Source: Bacteroidales bacterium
GTDB taxonomy: Bacteria; Bacteroidota; Bacteroidia; Bacteroidales; Lentimicrobiaceae
Direction of reading: 5' to 3'
Assembly (NCBI GenBank): GCA_016709025.1
Contig: JADJEQ010000046.1
Coordinates: 124,001 to 188,000 of the forward strand
DNA length: 64,000 nt
Shown: positions 19,319-27,948 of the stretch, piece after piece
How positions within the stretch are numbered: position 1 is the first letter of the stretch
Layout: each line of letters starts with the position of its first letter
Made by a program: the position numbers and the translations under genes
The notes under the pieces: model-generated
Told to the model about the DNA's origin: nothing
Databases searched by the model: none
What the model saw: only the letters and a program-made list of their open reading frames with translations

Positions 19319-20878
19319 ATGTACAGGATAGTTTTGGCAATATTAATCAGCATATTATGGGTGTCGGTATGTTTTGGCCAACATCAGAATATTTTAATAA
19401 GTACGTTACGGGATCCCAATGAACCTTCGATTATTATCAATCCTAAGAATCCCGATCTTATAATGGCTGGTGCGAACCTTGATAATTATTACTTTTCTGA
19501 TAATGGCGGATATACCTGGAGCGAGTCCAGACTGTTTTCTAATTCATTGGGTGTTTGGGGTGATCCTTGTCTGATTGTTGATACTTTGGGAAATTATTAC
19601 TTTTTTCATTTGTCAAATCCTCCGGGACCTGCCTGGATAGATCGTATTGTTTGCCAGAAAAGCACTGACAATGGCGCGACATGGAGCCAGGGAGCCGGTA
19701 TCGGGCTAAACACTGACAAAGAACAAGATAAGGAATGGGCTGTAGTTGATGTTAAGACGAACATGATATATGTAACATGGACTCAGTTTGATAATTACGG
19801 AAGTTTCGAACCAACCGATAGCACTACAATTCTATTTTCAGGGTCTCCTGATCTTGGAGAAACCTGGACTGATCCGATCAGGATAAATCAAACTGCAGGT
19901 GATTGTTATGATAGTGATTATACTGTGGAAGGCGCTGTCCCTTCTATAGGACCTGAAGGGCAGATTTATGTTGCGTGGGCTGGCCCTTCGGGTATTATGT
20001 TTGACCGCTCGACTGACGGAGGTATAACCTGGCTGGATGACGACATTTTTGTGTCTGAAATTCCGGGCGGATGGGATTATAGTATCCCGGATATTTCAAG
20101 GGCCAATGGCCTTCCGGTTACCTGTTGTGATCTGAGCAATGGATCTCAGAGAGGTACCATCTACATTAACTGGTCCGATCAACGCAACGGCAGCGACGAT
20201 ACCGATATCTGGCTGGTAAGGTCAGTTGATGGGGGAAATACCTGGAGTGAGCCAGTAAGAGTTAACGATGACCCTGCCGGAAAGCAGCAATTTTTCTGCT
20301 GGATGACGGTAGATCAGGCTACAGGAAAACTCTGGTTTGTATTTTATGATCGCAGGAATTACAATGACTCCATGACGGATGTTTACATGGCTGTTTCTGA
20401 TGATGGAGGTGATACGTTTACCAATTTCAGGGTAAGCGAAAGCCCTTTTTACCCGGTTGAAGATATTTTTTTTGGTGATTATACCAATATCTCCGCCTTC
20501 AACGACGTGGTCAGGCCAATCTGGACCCGGTTGCACAACAATGAATTGAGTATATTTACTGCAATTGTTGATCCATTGGTAACTGATATCAAGGAAATTA
20601 AGCCTTACACTTCCTTCGATTCCCAAATTTTTCCCAACCCTTTCAGACAAAGTATTTCTTTCTCCTTTAAACTTGTTTCTGAATCACAGGTAAGCCTTGG
20701 ATTATTCAATTCGTTAGGTCAAAGAATAGCCAGTCTGATCGATAAAGAAAAATTGTCTTCGGGAAAATATGTCAAATCAATAGATGCAAAGGCTTATAAT
20801 CTTAGTTCGGGCATTTACTATTTCTGCTTAAGTTCCGGTAATAGCCAGACAATCCACAAGGTTGTTTATACTCCTTAA
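19319..20878 (+). CDS. Secreted Asp-box (BNR) beta-propeller protein with T9SS signal
   Basis: 519 aa from the ATG at 19319, chosen because it starts a signal peptide (MYRIVLAIL ... SVCFGQ); an upstream in-frame start adds 40 non-signal residues. Six Asp-box motifs are visible: SDNGGYTW, STDNGATW, SPDLGETW, STDGGITW, SVDGGNTW and SDDGGDTF, consistent with a six-bladed propeller. The C-terminus is a type A T9SS sorting domain (FPNPFRQ ... GIYYFCLSSG). Sialidases share the fold, but I do not see the FRIP arginine motif near the N-terminus, so sialidase activity should not be assumed. No sialic-acid genes are nearby. Confidence 0.85.
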   Translation: MYRIVLAILISILWVSVCFGQHQNILISTLRDPNEPSIIINPKNPDLIMAGANLDNYYFSDNGGYTWSESRLFSNSLGVWGDPCLIVDTLGNYYFFHLSNPPGPAWIDRIVCQKSTDNGATWSQGAGIGLNTDKEQDKEWAVVDVKTNMIYVTWTQFDNYGSFEPTDSTTILFSGSPDLGETWTDPIRINQTAGDCYDSDYTVEGAVPSIGPEGQIYVAWAGPSGIMFDRSTDGGITWLDDDIFVSEIPGGWDYSIPDISRANGLPVTCCDLSNGSQRGTIYINWSDQRNGSDDTDIWLVRSVDGGNTWSEPVRVNDDPAGKQQFFCWMTVDQATGKLWFVFYDRRNYNDSMTDVYMAVSDDGGDTFTNFRVSESPFYPVEDIFFGDYTNISAFNDVVRPIWTRLHNNELSIFTAIVDPLVTDIKEIKPYTSFDSQIFPNPFRQSISFSFKLVSESQVSLGLFNSLGQRIASLIDKEKLSSGKYVKSIDAKAYNLSSGIYYFCLSSGNSQTIHKVVYTP

Positions 20879-20972
20879 GCACCAAGCTAAACCGCTCTCT
20901 CTTTCAATTGGATATGGATTTTTTTGTATTTTCGCAAAATCATGTCCTGTTTTTCTCATTAAAAAATTATCA

Positions 20973-21590
20973 ATGGACGAACAATTTCGCAGGATTCTTA
21001 CCGGTGTCAGGGAGATGTCCCTTAGCGTCGGAGTAAGGAATCTAACCTTGAATAATATTTGCAAGAGCCTCAACATTTCGAAGGAGGAACTAAAAAAATA
21101 TGTTTCAAGCGAAGCTGAACTTGTTGAGAAAGTTCTCGAATTAGAAAGAGAATCTTTTAAATCAATTTTTGACGAACATAATTTCGAGGATGTCAATGCA
21201 ATTGATATCCTGCTTATTGTTAGTCAGGAAATGAATGGCCGTTTCCGGGATCTTACACCCTCTGTTACTTTTGATCTTAAAACGCTCTATCCTGAAATTT
21301 ATCAGCGTCATTTTGAGCTTAGGATTGAATTTATTTTCAGCAAGATCAAAATTAACATTGAAAAAGGAATCCGTCAGGGGATGTACCGACAGGATATCAG
21401 TATTGAACTGTTAGCCAGGCTATACATCAGCCGGCTTATTGATTTGCATAACCCGGTTTTCTTCCCCCCTGACAAATTTTCATTCCCCTTACTCTTTGAA
21501 GTCATGTTCGAGAATTTTATCAGGGGGATAGCCAATGATGATGGACTTGCTTACTTTAAAAAACGCAGGAAATCATACCGTTTCAACTAA
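20973..21590 (+). CDS. TetR/AcrR-like transcriptional regulator
   Basis: 205 aa from the ATG at 20973, the first start that gives the standard TetR N-terminus. The helix-turn-helix lies at about residues 10-50 (ILTGVREMSLSVGVRNLTLNNICKSLNISKEELKKYV) and the rest is an all-helical ligand or dimer domain with no recognisable ligand motif. Longer upstream readings overlap the preceding gene and lack features. The target is unknown; the nearest candidates are its own promoter and the downstream dus gene, 81 bp away on the same strand. Confidence 0.8.
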   Translation: MDEQFRRILTGVREMSLSVGVRNLTLNNICKSLNISKEELKKYVSSEAELVEKVLELERESFKSIFDEHNFEDVNAIDILLIVSQEMNGRFRDLTPSVTFDLKTLYPEIYQRHFELRIEFIFSKIKINIEKGIRQGMYRQDISIELLARLYISRLIDLHNPVFFPPDKFSFPLLFEVMFENFIRGIANDDGLAYFKKRRKSYRFN

Positions 21591-21671
21591 TTTTCAAGTG
21601 ATCGGTAATTGGCATTGATTTAATCATTCAGGCTTCCTGTCCGGAAGTTCTATTTGCCGGGAATGTCATTT

Positions 21672-22703
21672 ATGATGGAAAATTTTTGGACTAAACTACA
21701 GCCCGGAGCATTTGCTCTTGCCCCGATGGAAGATGTTACCGATAGCGTGTTTCGTGAATTGGTGATGTCAGTTTCCTGTGCTGGTAAGCTACATCTGTTG
21801 TTCACGGAATTTACCTCGGTGGATGGTCTATGCCATCCCACTGGCCGGAAAGCTGTCATACACAGATTTCAAGTAACTGATTCGGAAAGAACATTAATAA
21901 ACAGGCTGAAAATTAAACTAATAGCTCAAATATGGGGGAGTGACCCTGAAAAATTTTATCAGGCTTCCCGAATTATTGCCGATGATTTTAAATTTGACGG
22001 TATTGACATAAATATGGGCTGCCCTGTCGGAAAAGTTATAAAGCAGAACACCTGCTCTGCCTTGATAGGTCAACATGAACTTGCACTTGAAATCATTGAT
22101 GCCGTGAGCAAAGGTTCCGGATTGCCGGTTAGTGTTAAAACCCGCACAGGAATAAAGGTTCACCAAACTGAGCAATGGATCGGACAGTTACTCCAATCAG
22201 GACTTTCAGCAATTACGCTTCATGCGCGAACTCAAAAAATGCAATCGCTGTATCCGGCTGAATGGGATCAGGTTGCATTGGCCGTAAAGGTTAAGAATGG
22301 AATAAACCCAACAATAAAGATAATTGGCAACGGGGATGTTGATTCATGGGAACAAGGAACAGAACTTATGAATAAAACCGGGGCAGATGGGGTAATGGTC
22401 GGAAGAGGGATTTTTGCTAACCCTTGGATTTTCTCAGGTGAGGAAAGGGAAAGAGAGATTCACGAAAAAACAGATTTGCTCGAAAAGCACATCAGCCTGT
22501 TTGATAAAACATGGGGCTCCAGCCGGAATTTCAGCATCCTGAAAAGATTTTTCAAAATTTATGTAAATGGATTTAATGGTGCTGCTGCTTTCAGGGCGGA
22601 GCTCATGGGAACGCAAAATGCCGGTGAAGCATTGAGAGCTATTGAAAAGTTCAGATTTGTGTCGTCCGGAAATCCTGATTACAGCAGTCAGTCAGCCTTG
22701 TAA
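21672..22703 (+). CDS. dus: tRNA-dihydrouridine synthase
   Basis: About 343 aa from the ATG at 21672 (MMENFWTKL); starts at 21654 and 21663 are also possible. It reduces uridines in the tRNA D-loop using FMN and NADPH. The FMN barrel motifs are in order: LAPMEDVTD, then FDGIDINMGCPVGKV with the active-site Cys, SVKTRTGI, TLHARTQKMQS, IIGNGDV and GVMVGRGIFANPW. The sequence is nearest to the Bacteroidota Dus group; assigning DusA/B/C by eye is unsafe. It is convergent with the ABC permease genes. Confidence 0.93.
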   Translation: MMENFWTKLQPGAFALAPMEDVTDSVFRELVMSVSCAGKLHLLFTEFTSVDGLCHPTGRKAVIHRFQVTDSERTLINRLKIKLIAQIWGSDPEKFYQASRIIADDFKFDGIDINMGCPVGKVIKQNTCSALIGQHELALEIIDAVSKGSGLPVSVKTRTGIKVHQTEQWIGQLLQSGLSAITLHARTQKMQSLYPAEWDQVALAVKVKNGINPTIKIIGNGDVDSWEQGTELMNKTGADGVMVGRGIFANPWIFSGEEREREIHEKTDLLEKHISLFDKTWGSSRNFSILKRFFKIYVNGFNGAAAFRAELMGTQNAGEALRAIEKFRFVSSGNPDYSSQSAL

Positions 22704-22807
22704 ACTATGTGGGCCAGGTCATAAGCGCTTACCGGTGTGTTGCAATACCAAAGTGCCCCAGTTACATCGCTTCAGAATAGTGTAACCATTTGAAAAAGAG
22801 CCATGTA

Positions 22808-25228
22808 TTATTCATATTTGATGGCATTTACCGGGTTGGCATTGGCAGCCTTTATAGCATGGAAACTCACTGAGATGATAGCAACTGTGAGGGAAATTAA
22901 CCCTGAAACAAGGTATGTAACCCATGTTATCTCAGTATGATAGGCGAAATTGTCCAGCCAGTCGTTGAGGAAATAGTGCGCAAGCGGGATTGCAATTGAG
23001 CAGGCAATCAAAACCAGAATAACCGTCTCCCGGTAAAGTTTCAGAAGGATTGCCTCGACTGAAGAGCCCAGTACTTTACGGATGCCTATCTCTTTTGATC
23101 TTTGCATAGCTGTAAATGAAGAGAGCCCCAGCAATCCAAGCAGAGCTATGAAGATTGACAAACCTGCAAATGTGGCAAACACAGTTCCAAGTTTCGATTC
23201 GGATTGGTATTTGTCATCATAATCCTTATCGAGGAAATAATAATCGAATGGTCTGTTGGCTCCAAATTGTGTCCATTTTTCACTTATATAATTGATTGTA
23301 GCCTGGTTGTAGCCTGGTTTTAACCTGATCGTCAGGATGTCTGACGGGAAATCAGGGATAAACATAATCATTGGTTCAACTTTATTGTGAAGTGAAATGA
23401 AGTTAAAATCTTTGACCACGCCTATCACTTTAAGCATACGTCCACCGGTTCCGTCAAGTTCAAAGCCAAAATGTATTTTCTTGCCAATCGGGTTCTTGTC
23501 CCATCCCATTGCTTTAACAGTAGCTTCGTTTATAATTACTGCTTCTGTCCTGTCAGTTCCCATGTCGCGGTTAAATGTTCTTCCTGCAATAAACTCAAGA
23601 CCGAGTAATTTTGGAAAATCATAATCACAGGGAATCAGATTCAGTGCATATTCCTGCATTTTATTCTCTTTTTCGACCCGCATTACCTGAATACCATTTC
23701 TGCCGCCTGGTACCCCATTCGACATACTTGCAACCAGAATAGATGGGTTTTCAAGTAATTCTTCTTTAAAGTTGTCAATTTTTTTTCTGAATGTAGTATC
23801 CTGAATTTCAATAACCATCACATCGTTTTTGTTGAATCCCAGATCAGCAAAGCGAAGAAAGTTCAATTGTTTGTAAATGACTATAGTGCCTGTTATCATG
23901 ACTACTGAGATGATCAACTGGAAGGTAACCAGTCCTTTTCGCATCCAGCTCCCTCTTTTACCGGTTTGCAATTTGCCTTTAAGCACTTTAACCGGTTGAA
24001 ATGAAGACATGACGATTGCCGGATAAATCCCTGAAAGAAATCCGGTGAGTAAAGTGATGCCGGTTATCCCCATTAGTATTCCCGGATCCGTAAATAGGCT
24101 GAAAGCCAGCTTTTTACCTGAAAGTTCATTGAAAGCAGGAAGAAGCAATTGAATCAATGAGAATGAGATTATAAGTGCCGCTACTGAAAGCAGAATACTT
24201 TCACTCAGGAATTGGAAGGCAAGCTGACTCCGGTTGGCACCTACTACTTTTCGTAACCCGACTTCCCGTGCTCGGCTTGCTGCCCTCGCTGTTGCCAGGT
24301 TCATATAGTTGATGGAAGCCAGTAAAAGAATGAAAACTGCAACGGCAGCAAAGACATATATATATGCCATGCTGCCAACCGGCTGGTCAGCTGCAAGTTT
24401 TGAAGTGTGGTGAATTTTGTCCAATCTGGTTGTCATCAAATCAAAGGAAGCATTGATCTGATCCCCGATTTCTTTCATATACTTCTTGTAAACAGCAGGA
24501 AATTTATCTTCCACAGTCTGAATTGAACTGTTTGGCTTGAGCAATATGTAACTGTACATGCTGACATTCCAAAACTGCCCGGGATCGAGGCTGTTAAATT
24601 GTTCACGACCGACAAGCTGGGCCAGGGTAGTCATCGACATCAGCATGTCAAACTTAAAGTGGGTATTGTCGGGAAGATCATCGAATACACCGGTAACTTT
24701 GAATGAATTTCCATTTCCGGTGATCAGCGTTTTCCCGACAGCAGGATCATTGCCGAAGTATTTCACTGCCGAGCTTTTACTCAGAACGATTGAAAATGGT
24801 TCATTCAGCGATTTATCACGCTGCCCCTCAATAAAGTTAAGTGTGAAAATTTCCGGAGCCGTTGAATCTGCAAAGTAGAGTTGTTTTTCGTAAAATTCTT
24901 TTTCATTGTATTTGAGGACTGCATTATTGTTGGAAGCAAAGCGGCAGAATTTTTCAATTTCCGGAAATTCAATCTGCAAGGCGGGTGCTATAGCGGAGGA
25001 ACTTACCGCAAAACGGTCATGTTTATTGTTAATGGTAAAATCACCCTCAAGCCGGTATATCCGTTCATGGTTTGCAAAATGTTTGTCAAAACCAATTTCG
25101 TCGTTAATATACAGCAGGATGAAAAAGGTAGCCGTAAGTCCCAGCGATAAGCCGAGAATATTTATGATGGAGTAAAATTTATTCCTGCTGAAGTTTCTGG
25201 CAGCGCTTCTTATGTAATTGCTGATCAT
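22808..25228 (-). CDS. MacB/FtsX-like ABC transporter permease (second of a tandem pair)
   Basis: About 806 aa from the ATG at 25228 (MISNYIRSAARNFSRNK); an earlier in-frame start at 25264 is less typical. The layout is TM1, MacB periplasmic core domain, FtsX (TM2-4), a second periplasmic core and a second FtsX domain. Hallmarks are LGLSLGLTATFFILLYI, REVGLRKVVGANRSQL, FQPVKVLKGK, RSKEIGIRKVLGSS and the closing NPVNAIKYE. Such double-length permeases work with a separate ATPase in mechanotransmission-type systems, often for peptides, lipoproteins or antibiotics. No ATPase gene is in the window. It follows its paralogue by 77 bp and is surely co-transcribed. Confidence 0.9.
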   Translation of the reverse strand: MISNYIRSAARNFSRNKFYSIINILGLSLGLTATFFILLYINDEIGFDKHFANHERIYRLEGDFTINNKHDRFAVSSSAIAPALQIEFPEIEKFCRFASNNNAVLKYNEKEFYEKQLYFADSTAPEIFTLNFIEGQRDKSLNEPFSIVLSKSSAVKYFGNDPAVGKTLITGNGNSFKVTGVFDDLPDNTHFKFDMLMSMTTLAQLVGREQFNSLDPGQFWNVSMYSYILLKPNSSIQTVEDKFPAVYKKYMKEIGDQINASFDLMTTRLDKIHHTSKLAADQPVGSMAYIYVFAAVAVFILLLASINYMNLATARAASRAREVGLRKVVGANRSQLAFQFLSESILLSVAALIISFSLIQLLLPAFNELSGKKLAFSLFTDPGILMGITGITLLTGFLSGIYPAIVMSSFQPVKVLKGKLQTGKRGSWMRKGLVTFQLIISVVMITGTIVIYKQLNFLRFADLGFNKNDVMVIEIQDTTFRKKIDNFKEELLENPSILVASMSNGVPGGRNGIQVMRVEKENKMQEYALNLIPCDYDFPKLLGLEFIAGRTFNRDMGTDRTEAVIINEATVKAMGWDKNPIGKKIHFGFELDGTGGRMLKVIGVVKDFNFISLHNKVEPMIMFIPDFPSDILTIRLKPGYNQATINYISEKWTQFGANRPFDYYFLDKDYDDKYQSESKLGTVFATFAGLSIFIALLGLLGLSSFTAMQRSKEIGIRKVLGSSVEAILLKLYRETVILVLIACSIAIPLAHYFLNDWLDNFAYHTEITWVTYLVSGLISLTVAIISVSFHAIKAANANPVNAIKYE

Positions 25229-25305
25229 AGAATTGGCGTATTTTAGTTTGACAATCTTTTGCATTCATGCTATAAATCCTATAGCCGGTAATCAGGTATG
25301 CTAAT

Positions 25306-27723
25306 TTATTCGTATTTCAATGTTTTGGCAGGATTCTGACTGGAGGCTTTGTAGGCCATAAACCCTGTAATCAATAGTGTGAGTAATAGAGACACAAGTC
25401 CTGAGATAAGAAAAAACTGCCATTTGAATTCGGTATGGTAGGCGAATAAACCAAACCAGTAATCAATTGCAAAGTATGCACATGGCCAGGCAATAAGAAT
25501 ACTTATGCTTACCAGGATAAGATATCCGGAAGTAAGCAGTTTTACCATTTGCAGGGCATCGGCTCCAAGAACTTTCCTGATTCCAATCTCCCGGGTGCGC
25601 TGGGCGGCCATAAATGAAACCAGTCCGAACAATCCCAGTGCAGCTATCAGCATGGTAAGTACCGACAAAATTGCTGACGCTTTGCCAAGGTATTCTTCGC
25701 CGCTGTATAGTTTATCGAGCTCATTGCGCAGAAACCGGTACTCGAAAGGCCTGCCGGGAGCAAATTCATCCCAGGCGTTTCTTATACCATCTATGGCCTG
25801 TTGCTGCTTTCCCGGGTCTATTTTTATGGCCATATAATTGGTAAAGGCATTTACCTCACGTGGGTCTTCCTTCAGGTTCAACACAAGTGGCCCTGCTTTG
25901 GCATGCAGCGAACTTGCATTAAAATTTTTAAAAACGCCGACTACTTTTTCATTTCCTATCCTCGAATTGAATTTTTTCCCCAATGCCTCTTCATTCGATT
26001 TCCAGCCCAGATGCTTTACCATCGCCTCATTTATAAGGATTGATTCCATGGCCTCTGTCTTGCTGTTTTTATGATAATCGCGTCCTGCGACGATTTCAAT
26101 TTCGAAGGTTTCAACAAAATCATCGCGGATAACCAGCGCAGGATAGAACTGCCATTTTTTATCCGGGAAGCCTTCAGGGCGGAATTCGTGGTTGTTGTAA
26201 TCGACCCCAACTGTATAATCAACAGCTGTAACCCCGGCTATTCCTGGTTTCTGCAGGAGTTCGGCTTTGAATGACTCATACTGCTTCACAATCGGAGACC
26301 TGGTTACGGGAAGTATAATAATGTTTTCCTTCTGAAAGCCCAGCGCTGTATTTCGCATAAAACTCAACTGATCATATGCCATCATTGACGCAGTGATCAA
26401 CATGATTGACAGACTGAACTGGAGAACAACCAGTACCTTTCGTCCGAATAAACTACCCGACGAGTGGTTATTTGTTCCCTTCAGTACTTTTACTGGTTGG
26501 AACCCAGATTGATAAAATGCAGGGTAAATTCCGGAAAATATTCCAGTACTGATCCACAACATCAACATTCGGAAACCGAATTCAATGCTGTAAAGTGAAC
26601 CCGAAGTCATCGATTTCCCCGAGAAAGAATTAAAAACAGGCAAGATGAGTTCGATCAGAGCAAGAGCGATAAGCATTGAAATGAAGGTTATCAGTAATGA
26701 CTCTCCCAGATATTGTATGATAAGCTGGTTTTTTGTTGCCCCCGAAACTTTACGGATCGCCGTTTCGCGCGACCGGCGGGTAGCAAATGCAGTTGAAAGG
26801 TTTATATAGTTTATACAGGCAATTAGCAGGATAAAGAAGGCCACGGCAGTGAGAATCTGCACATGCGAAATGTTACCGTTGGGTTCTATTTCGTAATCAA
26901 GCGCTGACCGGAGATGAATATCGGTCAAAGGCTGAACACCCAGTGTGATGTGGTCTTTTTCCGCATCATAAAAATATTTTTCGGTAAACCCCGGAAGCTG
27001 CTTTTCCAGTTCAGCTATGCTGGCTCCTTCTTTCACTGCAATGTAGGTCCAGAAAGGATTGTAAACCCATGTTGGAGGCATTGTTCCGCCCCATAACATT
27101 CTGAGTGTTGACATGGAAACCAGGAAATCGTATTTGAAATGTGATTGTGGGGGGGTGTCGGCAATCAATCCGGTGATGGTTATATTGGTCTTTCCTTCAA
27201 GCTTAATGATTTTCCCTATCGGATCCTTGTCACCAAAATACCTTTTAGCAGTTGATTCTGTTATAAGTGCAGTAAAGGGAGCTGAAAGAGCGTCTGCCGG
27301 ATTACCTCTGAGAAACCTCACATCAAAAATCCCTGTAAAAGTTGAATCGACAAAGAAGAATCGCTTCTCGCGGTAGCCATGGTTTTCGTATTCTATAAAA
27401 AACTCACTCGACCAGTCACTGAAAACACGTGTCATATTTGCAATCAATTGCGGGTATTCGGCAGCAATGGTTGGTCCAAGGGGAGAAGGGCAGCTTGATG
27501 AACGTTCGGCTACGCCCTCAAAATCAGTGGTACTAGTAATTCTGTAAATTCTATCTGATTTCTCATGATACCGGTCATAACTTCTTTCATCGTATATGTA
27601 AAGCATGATGATGATAAAGCACAACAGCCCAATTGCCAGCCCGATAACATTGATCAGCGAATGAATCCTGATTCGGGCCAGATTCCTGAATGCAGACTTT
27701 ATGTAACTTAATACCAATGACAT
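25306..27723 (-). CDS. MacB/FtsX-like ABC transporter permease (first of a tandem pair)
   Basis: 805 aa with the same architecture as the next gene: IGLAIGLLCFIIIMLYIYDE at TM1, RETAIRKVSGATKNQL in the first FtsX domain, FQPVKVLKGT, then RTREIGIRKVLGAD in the second and NPAKTLKYE at the end. The two are clear paralogues from an old duplication and may form a heterodimer or act with different partners. No ATP-binding subunit or membrane-fusion protein is adjacent. It is divergent from the TPR gene across about 225 bp. Confidence 0.9.
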   Translation of the reverse strand: MSLVLSYIKSAFRNLARIRIHSLINVIGLAIGLLCFIIIMLYIYDERSYDRYHEKSDRIYRITSTTDFEGVAERSSSCPSPLGPTIAAEYPQLIANMTRVFSDWSSEFFIEYENHGYREKRFFFVDSTFTGIFDVRFLRGNPADALSAPFTALITESTAKRYFGDKDPIGKIIKLEGKTNITITGLIADTPPQSHFKYDFLVSMSTLRMLWGGTMPPTWVYNPFWTYIAVKEGASIAELEKQLPGFTEKYFYDAEKDHITLGVQPLTDIHLRSALDYEIEPNGNISHVQILTAVAFFILLIACINYINLSTAFATRRSRETAIRKVSGATKNQLIIQYLGESLLITFISMLIALALIELILPVFNSFSGKSMTSGSLYSIEFGFRMLMLWISTGIFSGIYPAFYQSGFQPVKVLKGTNNHSSGSLFGRKVLVVLQFSLSIMLITASMMAYDQLSFMRNTALGFQKENIIILPVTRSPIVKQYESFKAELLQKPGIAGVTAVDYTVGVDYNNHEFRPEGFPDKKWQFYPALVIRDDFVETFEIEIVAGRDYHKNSKTEAMESILINEAMVKHLGWKSNEEALGKKFNSRIGNEKVVGVFKNFNASSLHAKAGPLVLNLKEDPREVNAFTNYMAIKIDPGKQQQAIDGIRNAWDEFAPGRPFEYRFLRNELDKLYSGEEYLGKASAILSVLTMLIAALGLFGLVSFMAAQRTREIGIRKVLGADALQMVKLLTSGYLILVSISILIAWPCAYFAIDYWFGLFAYHTEFKWQFFLISGLVSLLLTLLITGFMAYKASSQNPAKTLKYE

Positions 27724-27948
27724 TCGTGGATTTCAGATTGTTGAGCCGGATCAGGAATTCATGAATCATGCCAAATACATAAGTTGCACAATGTGAGACA
27801 TATATAAAAATGAAAATTTGCAAAGTAAGAATTGTTGTACGCATTTGGAGAGTGGTGTGTACATATTTGAACAGCCCTGACTGTAATTGTGTCACATTTT
27901 CTTTATCAGCACGATTTTTGAGTGAATGCTGTTTCTGAATTCTATTTT

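Noticed and set aside
19319..20878. Sialidase (nanH) call for the Asp-box protein
   Set aside because: Asp-boxes alone are not diagnostic; the FRIP arginine motif is not seen.
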